Shown here: one piece after another, positions 10,663-21,060 of the stretch
Numbering within the stretch: the first letter of the stretch is position 1
Layout of the letters: each line of letters starts with the position of its first letter
From: Salvator merianae
Lineage: Eukaryota; Chordata; Lepidosauria; Squamata; Teiidae
Direction of reading: 5' to 3'
Assembly (NCBI GenBank): GCA_003586115.2
Contig: QVOM02000103.1
Span: 2,108,001-2,172,000 of the forward strand
Length of the DNA stretch: 64,000 nt
Made by a program: the position numbers and the translations under genes
Notes under the pieces: model-generated
Database searches by the model: none
Told to the model about the DNA's origin: nothing
The model's input: the letters and a program-made list of their open reading frames with translations, nothing else

Positions 10663-13229
10663 TGAAATGGTGTTTCATGGAATGAAGATAATGCTAACTA
10701 ATCTTAAAATACCAAACAGAAGGACCACACATTATAAATTATTTGTATAGGTCTAAATTCCATTAACTACATACATTTTTTTTTAAAATTAGCCAAGAGA
10801 ATCAGGTTAGGGTGGTAGGAAAGGTGTGAGTCTTCAATTGAAATGATTTTTGTGATTACCCTGTGCTTTTACCTAGTGTGGATCAAAACATGGTCTTGGA
10901 GATCAAATGTAAACTTCAAAGCAGAATTCAACCCCTTTCCCAGTTCTGGGCACTATGCAAATGCTTGAGGTGGAGACCTCTTGCCATTGGCATTTCCTGT
11001 GATACATTAGCAGCAACTACTCAACTGCTGCAGAGGGGAGATAGTGACAGAGACGCTTTAACAACAACAGTCAGTGTTCACTCCAGGAGCTCATTTGAAA
11101 GATACTGTTGCTGTCCCATAGGCCTTGTCTTGAAGCTGTGTTCATCCTATAGGATCACCCTTGTAGCAGTCTGAAAGAAGCAAAAGTTATAGCCTGACTG
11201 TGTTGTATTATAGAGGGACCCATAGACTGAAACAGCTCTATAAACAGTGCTTTATACCATAGGCAGTATAAGTGTAACACTATGATCGTTAAAACTGATG
11301 ACTGCTTGTTTTCTCTTGTCCTCTTTTCTTTTCGCCATTTGTCAATTTGCTTCTGACTCTCTAAACAGAAACTAGATAATTTTTAATCTTTATAGTATAA
11401 TCAACATAAAATATTAGGCAGGTAATTGTTAATTACACACACACACACATATGTATGCATGCAGGCATGCAGACTCCTTGGTACTCATTGGAATGTGCTA
11501 TATGTATTGCTGACTTATTTATGTATGATGAAAACCATGTATTTTAATTGATTATTATTCATTCATTTATATTTATGTCCAGAAACTCAGTATAGAATGA
11601 TGGGTTATTGTTTAAATATTTATGCCATAGAATGACCTTCCAAACCGATCATTTTAAGTGTTTGTGTCCTAGGCAAGACTTATAATGAGGCATGATGAAG
11701 CAACACTTCTCAGATATCAGAATTAGGTTGCCAATAAAGGGCCAAAAAAGGGCAATAAATTGTCAGTAATTTAATTCCTATACTTAACTGTTTTTTGTTA
11801 ACATAGCATTACCATCTCAATTTTTTGCCTGGGCTTCAACTTTTGTTTTTTTTTATTAAATGTATGTATAGATAGAAATTTTCAATTCATTTGGCTTCTC
11901 TTACTTCTACAAGGTTTTTAGTTATTTTTATCTGGTGAGTGCATAAATAATATTAGTGGTTCTGCTCTAATATCAATTTAAGGAGATAAGAGATTTGAGA
12001 AATGCAGTTTGATTTTATTCACCAAGACTGACAAGTTCTGAAGTTATCTATTAAGGTGAGTGAGAAAGACCTTAGTTATTTTGTTTATACTGAAATAATT
12101 TCATTATAAATGACATTTCTTTTTTGGCAAGTTGCCCCTTCTGTCCAATCTGAATCCCTGCTAATAATCTCCCAACTCATGCATTTTCCTAGGGGAAAAA
12201 GTTCTTAAGAATGGCAGTAATATACTTCTGATTTCCTTTGTATCAAAAGTCCATATTTGTATATCGATCAGAGAAGGAGAATGGTAGATAAATGCTATAT
12301 TTGTGGCCTGAAAAATTTGCATGATGTTAGAACATTTGTGTAGCAGGATAGAATATGCTTTTTTAGATACTTCAGTGAGAACAAGCTATGTGAGAAGAGC
12401 AGCATATACATGACTGTGATGACATGGTAGTTTCATATGGCAAATCAAAAACCACGATATATATCAGCTGCAAATTCTTAATGGACATTATTTAGAAATA
12501 GTTTTTGTAGGACTCAAGTGAACATAATGAAGTTAATGTAACAAGTGCTTATTGCACAGATACGAAAATTTCATATATAACCACCCCTGAAAACATGTAA
12601 TTGCTTATGAAACAATAGTATTTTTTGAGAGAAGATTAGGTCCTTCTCAGTGAAATACTAATTTTCTGTCTGCAAGAATTAAATCATTCAGTCAGGCAAA
12701 TTACTGCCTGAATTCTGAATTGGTACAGCCCAGAAACAATTCTACCACGGGAACTATTCGTGTATCTTAGCGTTGTTATCTTGAATGTATTTGTTAATTA
12801 ACTTAATTGTACTTAAGTCCCATGGTCCCAGTTACAAACAGCTTTTGCTGGATTGTGCCCATTCTTTTCTGTATAAACATACTATATTGTTTCACTGTGC
12901 TGTTTTGAGGCGGTAGAATATTTTTAAAAGTCTTAGCAGGAACAATGAATCTTGAAGATAACATTTTCCCTTTTGTCTCTTGCTGTTCTCATCACCCAAA
13001 CTCTGCTGGGTTCTCTGCAGCTAGTCTATTTTTTCAGGCAGTACATAAGCATCCATCAGTTTGGGATTGTTTAGATTTATTCTAAAATGCTTTCCTTCAT
13101 TACAGCAATTTATAAAATGGATGGAGCTTCTAAAGTAGTAAGAGCTGTATTATAATTCTGTGACATTCAGAATAATAATAATAAAAAAGGAAGCTGTGCA
13201 GTTTAACAGCTCTTGGAATTGAAGAGTTC
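10663..13229. other. AT-rich unique DNA
   Basis: No gene or mobile element recognised. A short AC run lies at ~11435-11449, followed by 'atgtatgcatgcaggcatgc'. Repeat-poor stretches such as this are where a conserved non-coding element could hide, but I cannot test conservation from a single sequence. Confidence 0.5.
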
Positions 13230-13445
13230 TTGTAAATGGCAGGAGTGGCTAACCTCTTGGCTCAAGGCATTCACTCACCCTTTGCCAACCCTCTGAGGAC
13301 CACATCTGAGCCACTTTCCAGTATTGTATGGACGCAAGGAGGTAGCTGTGAAGAGTAGCTGTTGCCCCTTGCTGCTCATTAATGATTGAAGAACGTGCAG
13401 GGAGGTCAATACTCATTCCCTTTAGCATGCTGGGCATTCAGATGC
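13230..13445. mobile_element. Possible hAT-type remnant
   Basis: The phrase 'caggagtggctaacctcttgg' resembles the start of hAT elements of the 'cagGGGTGgccaacCT' type, and the following ~200 bases are GC-richer than their surroundings. No matching right terminal repeat and no target duplication were found, so this is a weak call. Confidence 0.3.
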
Positions 13446-14711
13446 TTAATTTTGTTTATTTTATTTTTGCTGCTACTGTCAGACTCAATGGGGTCAGTGT
13501 AGATTTTGTCTTGGTGAGGTTGCTGGGAAGCTGCAAGGAAAGGAGAATATCTTGAATAACTACATAAAAAAGTGGATTTCAGTAGATGATAAACATGATA
13601 AACAATAACTGGTCAAATTTCCTCTTTTACAGAACTATTACTTATGCAGGATCTCTTGCCTCTTTTTGTCTGGGCACCCTTGTTGGATTAGGCTCCCATA
13701 CAGCAGGTCACTTAACCACGATCTAGGACAAGTTTGCCCAGATTAAATGAAAACATTCAAAGACTATTGATGTCCTCTAAGCTAACAACTGAGATTGGTT
13801 GGCCTAGGCAAAGAAATAAACATATCAGGTGGTTCTGCAGGTTGGATAAGCAACATTTACTCTGTGCTAGAAGAAATCAAACTCTTTCTGAACTCCCAGT
13901 TATGGAGCTTGTGGGTGTTTATGAATACATCATTAGATTCTAATACAGATCAGGTTTGAGTCTCTTGAAACCACATGGAGGAAGTCTTCCAGTCAACTTA
14001 ATTTTTCTGGGGTTGATTTTGCTGCCTGGCTTCCTTCTGCATGACTGAAAGCAATCTGAAAGAACATAGCTCAGACTTCAAATCTATGTAAAATTTCTAA
14101 ACGTCTAAATGTTGAGGTTCATGATTGGTGTTCAGACTGGCTGATCGGGTTTTTCATTTGTGTCCAAGAAAGACCCCTATTGTTACCTGTCTTCTAGGCT
14201 GAATAATTTTGTAGGTTTGAGCCTTACAACTGCTCATATGAGCACAGTGAGGCATGTGACCTTGGCATTAGCAGCCTCAGCAATGGCATAGCAAAGGCTG
14301 CTGCAGGACTCACCTACTCTTGCTTCAGAGGAGCCTAGGTTGCTCTGTTGGTTGCAGTGCAGCAGGCAGGTCTGCAGTATCTGCTGTTCCCAGGTTGTTT
14401 CCAATTTAACTATTAACCATGCCTGTCCCTGCCTAGCTTCTGAAATCAGTCCCACAAAGCACTTTGTCGTGCAAAACCATGTTTTGCAGCCATTTCCCCC
14501 TCTGGAAAATTTGGGATTTAAAGGAACCATGGAGGCTCAATCTATCTCTGTAAGTTAATGATGCCACAGAGTTGACACCCAGTCAACCATTTCTGAGGGC
14601 AGGCCCAGACTATCAAGTCATTGGTGTTCCAGGGGGGAGGATCTATCTACCAGTGTGTTAGTGGGTCTGTGGAAGTGTGTCCTGATTTAGCAATGTAAGT
14701 CAATGGCAACT
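13446..14711. other. Unique DNA, nothing recognised
   Basis: No coding domain. Frames of 69-98 codons on either strand show no family resemblance. Confidence 0.45.
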
Positions 14712-14947
14712 CAGGTGTATCTGCACGCATTAAAAGAACAGCTCAAAAGCAGCTTAGAGGTGGCAGCATACAGACACTAATGTTCCCATCCCACATCTAA
14801 TCCACATTAAAGACCAGAGAATACACTTTAGAAATGCATTTTCTGTCCTTTAATGTGGTTTAAAATGCTAGCATGGGGATACTACCACCTCTAAGCTGTT
14901 TTTGATGCACTTTTTCTTTTCTTCACAGTGTGTGGATGCAGCCTCAG
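14712..14947 (+). mobile_element. Fold-back MITE family C, copy 3
   Basis: Outer ends 'aggtgtatctgcacgcat' and 'gtgtgtggatgcagcctc' are inverse to each other. Inside, 'agcagcttagaggtggcag' pairs with 'taccacctctaagctgttt', and 'ccacattaaagaccagagaa' pairs with 'tctgtcctttaatgtgg'. This is the most symmetrical copy of the family in the window. Confidence 0.85.
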
Positions 14948-15929
14948 AGAGGCCAAATCACGTTATTGAAAGTTACCATGATTTCATTACGTGAGCAAGG
15001 TGACATTTTAGAAACAAAGTAAAAGCTGAACCAGACTGCACTAATATATTACAACCTGTGTAAAAGCAGAACAGTGTAAACCAAAATGGCGTTACAGAAT
15101 GGATGACTGTACTTTCTTGAAACCTGGTAACTCCTGATAGAATGTCTGAAGGGTTCAGTAAGCTGCCCCTTGGTATGGAACTCTTCTTGAGAGGAGAAGC
15201 AACAATGTTTTCTAAGATCCAAACCACATACTAGATGGATTCTACTTAACCGCGCTATTCTTTATGAAAATTGTAAGCAGACATTTCAAGACTGTGATTA
15301 TATTTGAATAAAGTACAAAAGGTAGGCATTCTAAATTCTGATTCTGTCGATCTCCTCATGCCATTAGTAGTTTTTACTGTAATTAGTTATTCTACCTCCT
15401 TCTTAATGACTCAAGAATAGCAAGAATAAATACAAACATTAAAAGAAGAAAAGAGTGAAGAAATATAAATTAAAAACAAAAAGGTAATAAACAGGTAGTA
15501 GCACTGGTTATTAAGGGTACTTCGGATGGAAGAGATGGGTCTTCTTATATTGCAGTGGTGATAACACATTCCACAGTACAGGGACCTTCTTGGATTGGGC
15601 TCCTTTTATTAGATGTGGGCCAGGGACTTGCAAGAGACCTTGCTGCAAACTCCTCACCGGTTGGGTCCTATTTAGTTGGGAGAGGTTGCCTTGAAAGTAA
15701 ATGGGTTTTAAGCCCTGAAGGGCTTTAGAGGTCATGACCAATGCCTTCAATTGGATTTGGAAACAGACTGGAAGTCAGTGCTGCAGAGACGCTACATGCT
15801 TGTATTTTTGACCATTACAAAGTACATGAGCTGCTGCACTCTGGATCAGTTGTAATTTCTGGATCATTTTCAACATAGCGCTAGGTAAAGTGTATTGAAG
15901 TAGTCCAGTTCTGGGATGATAAAAGTGTG

Positions 15930-16106
15930 CCATTCTGCACTTTGACTTATTCCAGATTATATCTCAGAATAGAGACCTGCCATCTGCATGCTAGTGCAGA
16001 CTATAGTAGGCCCTGGGCAAGACCTTTTATAGTTTGCACTACCATGTGGATGGCAGGTCCCTATTCTGGGATATAATCCGCATTAAGGCCAAGTGCAGAA
16101 AGGGCC
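15930..16106 (+). mobile_element. 180-bp palindromic MITE, family A, copy 3
   Basis: Starts 'ccattctgcactttgactta' and ends 'ggccaagtgcagaaagggcc'. It is flanked on both sides by 'agtgtg', and removing the element plus one copy of that motif gives a smooth join of the LINE-like repeat ('gataaaagtgtgagctac'). This is the best evidence here for a target duplication in family A. The internal sequence ('agtgcagactat', 'gggcaagacctttta') groups it with the copy at 26.3 kb and apart from copies 1 and 2. Confidence 0.9.
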
Positions 16107-16282
16107 AGTGTGAGCTACTATAATTAAGGTCTGTTGATCAAGGTAGGCCTGCATCTAGTGAACCAATCAAAGTTGGACAAAGGCTCATCTGGCCATAGCT
16201 TCTGCCTGCTGCTCCAGGTGGAGCTGTAGGTCTAGCAGCATCTGCTTTTTCAGGGGTTGCACAATCCTATTGAGAGATTGTG

Positions 16283-16719
16283 GGCCTTTCCATGCTGGGC
16301 ACTGAAATGAACCATGGTCTAGTTTAGGCTTCTGCCAATAGTACATTAGTGTGGAATACCAGAGGTCCCACCTCCTCCTAATATACGACAACACGTAGAC
16401 TGGACTAGGGTGCCCAAAATAGCACCTTGATCTGGTCTACAGGTAGACCTTTTTTTTTTTTTTTTTATGGTTTACCAGCATACTAGGGGGTGGCATACCG
16501 GACTGCATGCAGATTAAAGACCCATTTTGGTGGCCACCAGAATCCCCCAAAGAGCTTCCAGACCATTGAAGATGGTACAAACTGTGGAGCTGGTGTGGGA
16601 GCTGGAGCAAAACAGGCCATTCCAACATGCATGGCCTTGTTCAGTGCCAGGAGCAATCTGTCCCAGCTTGGACAGATTGCTTATTCTGGCACAGAGGAAA
16701 GGTTAGTGCAAACATGGCC
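16283..16719. mobile_element. GGCC-ended non-autonomous DNA element, family B
   Basis: Left end 'ggcctttccatgctgggcac'. It carries family phrases 'tggactagggtgcccaaaat', 'cccattttggtggccacc' and 'caatctgtcccagcttgga', all shared with the copy at 49.3-49.8 kb. It contains a run of about 18 T at ~16450-16467. The right edge, ending near 'aacatggcc', is less certain. It splits the LINE-like repeat. Confidence 0.65.
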
Positions 16720-17573
16720 TTACTTTGGAACAAAATTATAGCCAAACCAAGATTTCAGAAACAGTAGCTCTGACTTGGAAGGATTGAGTTGAAGTTTGTT
16801 TTGACCTATCCAGAGCCTCACAGCCTTCAGACACTGGTCCAACACTTTCACTGGTTCGCTAGCACCACAATGAAGACCATCTCTGCCACCTTGGTGGGTG
16901 GTACACTGAGAGCATCCCCAATCTGACCCATGAGATACAGGACCTCACAGACCTCTCCAGTCTGCAGGGAGTTTTGGTGAGTGGAATGGTTGCTTTGTAA
17001 ACTACAGCAGCTCCCCCACTTTAACATTCACTTCTGATGCTGCATTGAAAAGCCTAGAAGGCATAACCTAGCCAGGTTTCAGTGAAACAAACCAGATCAG
17101 CTCTGTCATCCAAAATCATGTCATAGATGAGTGATGCCATGTTATGAATTGACCTGACATTCAACAACACTAGCTATGAGGGCTCAAAATCCAGTTCACC
17201 AGGTACCTACAGAGAAGCTGAGGAACCTATCTCTCCCGGACTTCCTCTCTTGGCTGGCCTCCACATCTTATTGAAAAATTGTGGGGTTTTATGAAATGAA
17301 ACACATTTCATTTGCCAGCACTGTGACTGGACTGCCAGACAGCACTAATGGCACATTGGTGCAGTTGTAGTCTATTGGTTGCACTATTTTTACTTTTGCG
17401 TGCATGGTTTTGCTTAACAGGACATCTGGTGAAGTCCTACAGCATTATTTTCTCTAGTAATTTCTGAGAGTTTGCCAGGCATGCAAAAAAATGTGTGGGG
17501 GGAGCATGACAGGCACATGGCAAGCTTTCAGAAGATGTTGGCAAACAATTATTGCAGGACTTTGTCAGGTTTT

Positions 17574-18690
17574 TTTTCCCTTGTATTCACGGTATTTTAT
17601 TTTATTTTTTTTATTTTAGCATATTTTATTATCATTGTATTTCAAATATATAAAATTACAGTTTACATAACATTCTTATATCGCTATTATTATCAAGTTC
17701 CTCCTTCATTAACAGTTTCTTCTAAACTACATGTTCTTCAGTGTCCTGTTCTCCTTCCTTCTTTTTTTTTCACCGAAACTCTTCTTTTTCACTCTTCGAA
17801 TCCAGCAATCACAAGTCCATTGTCCAGCTCTTGCAGAAAGTCAATAAAGGGTTTCCAGTTCCTGTAAAACCTATCAACTGTCTTATTTCTCAAAAGATTT
17901 GTCAGTTTGTCCATCTTGGCTAACTCCATCATTTTAACTAACCAATCCCCCACTGTTGGTATTATCTCCCCTTTCCACTTCTGTGCATATACAATTCTGG
18001 CAGCAGTTACCATATTTTGCAATAACACATTGACACCTTCAACATTATTTTCCACTATCCCCAGTAGGAACAATTCCGGTCTAAAAGGAATGTTCATCTT
18101 TAAGATTTTCTGCATAACTATGTGAATTTGAACCCAAATTTTGGCTTTTACACAAGTCCACCACATATGATAAAAAGTACCCTCATGCTTCTTACATTTC
18201 CAACATTTACTTGACATGCCTTGATACATTTTTGAAATTCTAGAAGGTGTTAGGTACCATCGATACATCATCTTATATATATTCTCTTTCAACATATTAC
18301 ATACAGTAAATTTCATATCTTTGGTCCACAGTTTTTCCCATTGATCCATTGAAATATTAAAGCCAAAATTTTGTGCCCACTTTATCATACATTCTTTAAC
18401 TTGCTCTTGTTCTAATTCTATTTTCAAAAGGAAATTGTACAGTACCCCTATAATCCCCCTTTCTTCTTTTTTCAATTCTTCTTCCCATTTCTGTCTTTCT
18501 AATTCAAAATTCATCCTTCTTTTATCATCTTTAAAAACATCCATCAATTGAGCATACATTAGCCATTGTACCTCTAACCCCTCCTGGTTTAACTGTTCTC
18601 TTGTTTTCAAGAAAAATTCATCTGTTTCATTATTTTTACTCAACATCTCTTCATATTTGATCCATTTTTATTTTCTCCCAAATTCTTTAT
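17574..18690 (-). mobile_element. L1 LINE, 5'-truncated
   Basis: Minus-strand copy with the C-terminal third of ORF2 (separate entry) followed, towards lower coordinates, by an AT-rich 3' UTR and a T-rich stretch at ~17568-17625 that is the reverse complement of the A-rich tail. The 5' truncation point lies near 18690. No target duplication was identified. Confidence 0.88.
17789..18646 (-). CDS. L1 ORF2 C-terminal fragment (285 aa, open)
   Basis: An uninterrupted 285-residue frame matches the part of L1 ORF2 that follows the reverse transcriptase domain. At about residues 125-160 there is a 'MMYRWYLTPSRISKMY' stretch, then the cysteine-rich knuckle 'CWKCKKHEGTFYHMWWTC' with the C-x2-C-x7-H-x4-C pattern that is a hallmark of L1 ORF2 C-termini. 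Full L1 ORF2 is about 1,200-1,300 residues, so the endonuclease and polymerase parts are missing and this cannot retrotranspose. The first Met is simply the first one after the truncation, not a true start. The open frame and sharp motif suggest a fairly young insertion. It is the longest frame in the window. Confidence 0.93.
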   Translation of the reverse strand: MLSKNNETDEFFLKTREQLNQEGLEVQWLMYAQLMDVFKDDKRRMNFELERQKWEEELKKEERGIIGVLYNFLLKIELEQEQVKECMIKWAQNFGFNISMDQWEKLWTKDMKFTVCNMLKENIYKMMYRWYLTPSRISKMYQGMSSKCWKCKKHEGTFYHMWWTCVKAKIWVQIHIVMQKILKMNIPFRPELFLLGIVENNVEGVNVLLQNMVTAARIVYAQKWKGEIIPTVGDWLVKMMELAKMDKLTNLLRNKTVDRFYRNWKPFIDFLQELDNGLVIAGFEE

Positions 18691-18962
18691 CAGTTGTAAA
18701 CATGCTGGGGAAACCTTGCACAAGTCTGGCGTCCTATGGCAGGCCACAACAAGGGGCAATGCTATGTTTCTATTAAAGTTCAGTGTTTCTGCTCACTGTC
18801 TGGAGGCAGTCTATGCCATGAGGAAATAATTAGTCAGGTCTTTACAGGTGGAAATTACATTATATCATTTTGTATTACTTGGTGATTTGTGGAAAGGATG
18901 ACTATACTGGGAGGTCTTTCTTGAATGCATGCATTGATATGTACATGGATATGTACATCCAC

Positions 18963-18976
18963 ATGCATGTGCATGT

Positions 18977-19006
<30 letters not shown>
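18963..19006. repeat. Compound (TG)(GC)(AC) microsatellite
   Basis: Runs from 'atgcatgtgcatgtg' through 'gcgcgcgc' into about 12 AC units. Alternating purine-pyrimidine throughout. Immediately downstream, 'cacacttgggaaaattaa' is present twice and 'gttgtccaccca' twice in tandem (19001-19080). Confidence 0.95.
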
Positions 19007-19007
<1 letters not shown>

Positions 19008-19080
19008 TGGGAAAATTAAGTAGCACACTTGGGAAAATTAACTAGAAAATGCATAGTTGTCCACCCAGTTGTCCACCCAG

Positions 19081-19975
19081 TACAATATACTATTATTAAA
19101 ACAAAGCGGTGTGCAGTATATCAACTGTAACGTAACAGAGCAAGTGTTGGTGGAAGGGAAAAAGAAAATGCATGCATCCTTTGACAACCTGTGCGTGTAA
19201 ATATTCTAGGGTAAATTGGTTTCTTGATCAGAGATACTTGGTTGAAAATCTGGAAGAATTTCAGACCATGTTCCATTTATAACCAGAAAATCTCAGAAAC
19301 TAACTAGTCACTAGATAACTCTAGACAGTTTTTAGCGCTCCTAGGTGGCACAGAGTTCTGCATGATTAAGGACTTCTGATTCTTCTGATTCTGGTCAATC
19401 TGATTCTTGCAACATATACTGTAAGTTTCTGAATGAAGTGTTATTTATATTTACCAATTCTTTGATAGATTATAGTTTCTTCTTTGTCTTCAGATGGGCT
19501 TGTAACAGGAGAATATAGTGTATTTTATATGAGGGAATAGTTCCTGAGTACCCTTGATGGATCTGGACATGTTGTATCTTTAGAGAACAATTAGGTATTG
19601 CTTTTGGAAATTCAATGCTGTAACTCTCACAAGGCTTTTTTTTTTTTTAAATAGGAATCTTCTTTCTTCTGTATTTTCTTTAGGCTCATTCATTATTTTT
19701 TGACAGAAGAGATAAAATAGACGAGATAGCTTGGTTATGTCTTCACTTAGTAAAGCTCAGGAATCCATAAAACTTACAGTGGCTCTGAAGATTTGTATTT
19801 TCTGACATCTTCTGTTTCACTTTCACCTATTCATCTGATCCTATCGCTATACAGGGACAGAAAGCCTACCAGAGACATTTGGCTGCCTGAGGCAAAGAAG
19901 AAGGCGGCACCTTCCTTTCCATACCCAGGAGCAGAATGACTAGTGAACACAAAGGATGAATTCGTTACTGATAAG
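19081..19975. other. Unique DNA, nothing recognised
   Basis: Contains a 12-base T run near 19640 and no coding domain. Confidence 0.45.
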
Positions 19976-20572
19976 TGTGATATCGGTAAAGCCAGTAGGA
20001 AGGAAGGAACACAACAGCGAGAACTAGATACGTGCAAAGGGATTTATTTGCAAGAAGGATAGTATAGGGAGAACTAACAACTAACCACCACCAAATGTTT
20101 CCTTACTTTATCCTGCTATTTGCAAATATTTACACCTACGAGTCTCTTTCCCATATTGCATGATGTTGGGACATTTTGATCTGTTCTCTCCTGCACAATC
20201 GTGAACGTCTTCTCTGTCAGTTCATTCCTAAGCATCTCTCCAGGCCTGGTGCCTTCAGCTCTGCTATCAGCTTCTCCAAATTATTTTGGTGTCGATGTCT
20301 CTCCTTCTATCCCATTCTTTCTACTCTCATCTGTCTGACAGCCTTCCATCTGACTCTTCTGTCATTGTAATCCACTTTCAACAACACTCTGCACATCAGT
20401 TTTCCTTTCCCCCTCCTCCTTTCAATCAACATTTCTTCACATATGCCTTCTGTCCTTCAACCAATAAAGTTTTATTATAGCTAGAAAGTTCCTGACTTGC
20501 AACTGGCTTGCATCTCTCATTCTAACCACTTAGCTGCTTTCCTTTTAAAGGAACAGCTTCCAAACCGTCACA
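19976..20572 (-). mobile_element. Probable solo LTR of an endogenous retrovirus or LTR retrotransposon
   Basis: On the minus strand the segment starts TGTGACGG and ends ATATCACA, giving 5-bp inverted termini TGTGA/TCACA with the canonical TG...CA ends. It has an AATAAA signal about 70 bases before the 3' end, followed by a T/C-rich, U5-like stretch. Length 597 bp fits an LTR. No internal gag, pol or env sequence lies next to it, so it would be a solo LTR left after recombination. No clear target duplication was found, so a DNA-element origin is not excluded. Confidence 0.55.
20043..20048 (-). promoter_or_regulatory. AATAAA polyadenylation signal in the putative LTR
   Basis: The plus strand reads tttatt, hence AATAAA on the minus strand, within 'gcaaataaatccc', placed where an R/U5 boundary would be expected in an LTR of this length. 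Confidence 0.45.
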
Positions 20573-20924
20573 CATCACTAAAAAAAGAGGACAAATGGGG
20601 ACAGAAAGTTATTTAAGGTTGATTGATGTCCCACAATGTGTATGAGTAGCTGCCAATTTGGAAATAATTACGTTATTCATATGACATGACTGTTACCTGT
20701 GTTTTCTTAGGGTTAGGGTGCTCTGGATAGGAAACTTCTAAAGCCTTGTTCTCTCTTCTTATTCATCTGTATTTTTAAACCAAATTTTATCTAGGCAACT
20801 CTTTAAGTAAGGGCCCCCATCAAACAGAGAATTCTTCTTCTGTCAAGTAGAGAATGTTGCCATCTGGTTGGACTGACATTGCTGACAACAGGCACAATGT
20901 TTTCCACTGTATTTGGAAGCAGTG

Positions 20925-21060
20925 TTGCATCCAAACATCACTTACCTATTCCACTATATTTGGATATTTCAGGAAAAAGCATGAATATTTCAGAATATCC
21001 ATGCTTTATTCTGAAATATCCAAATATATCAGAATAAATAAATGATGTCTGGATGCAGCC
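20925..21060. mobile_element. Fold-back element, ~68-bp arms with almost no loop
   Basis: The left half runs from 'ttgcatccaaacatca' to 'aaaaagcatgaatatt'. The right half is its approximate reverse complement, from 'aatatccatgctttattctg' to 'tgatgtctggatgcagcc'. I estimate about 80% pairing over 68 bases per arm. The 'tatttggatatttc' block is perfectly matched. It is non-coding and resembles a MITE. No target duplication was found. It is unlike families A, B and C except for the 'ggatgcagcc' end, which family C copy 3 also has. Confidence 0.8.

Larger units (their letters stand above)
15500..17250 (+). repeat. LINE-like reptile repeat, long copy broken by two insertions
   Basis: The series 'acattccacagtacaggga', 'aagccctgaagggctttaga', 'ggaaacagactggaagtcag', 'gctgctgcactctggatcag', 'gaagtagtccagttctggga' is a familiar interspersed reptile repeat. 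It resumes after a family A MITE (15930-16106) with 'tcaaagttggacaaaggctc' and again after a family B element (16283-16719) with 'ggaaggattgagttgaagtt' and 'gacctatccagagcctcaca'. The part from ~17030 on ('gtttcagtgaaacaaaccag', 'tgacctgacattcaacaaca') also fits the known order. No intact frame. Probably the non-coding part of an L2/CR1-type LINE; the class is uncertain. Confidence 0.6.
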
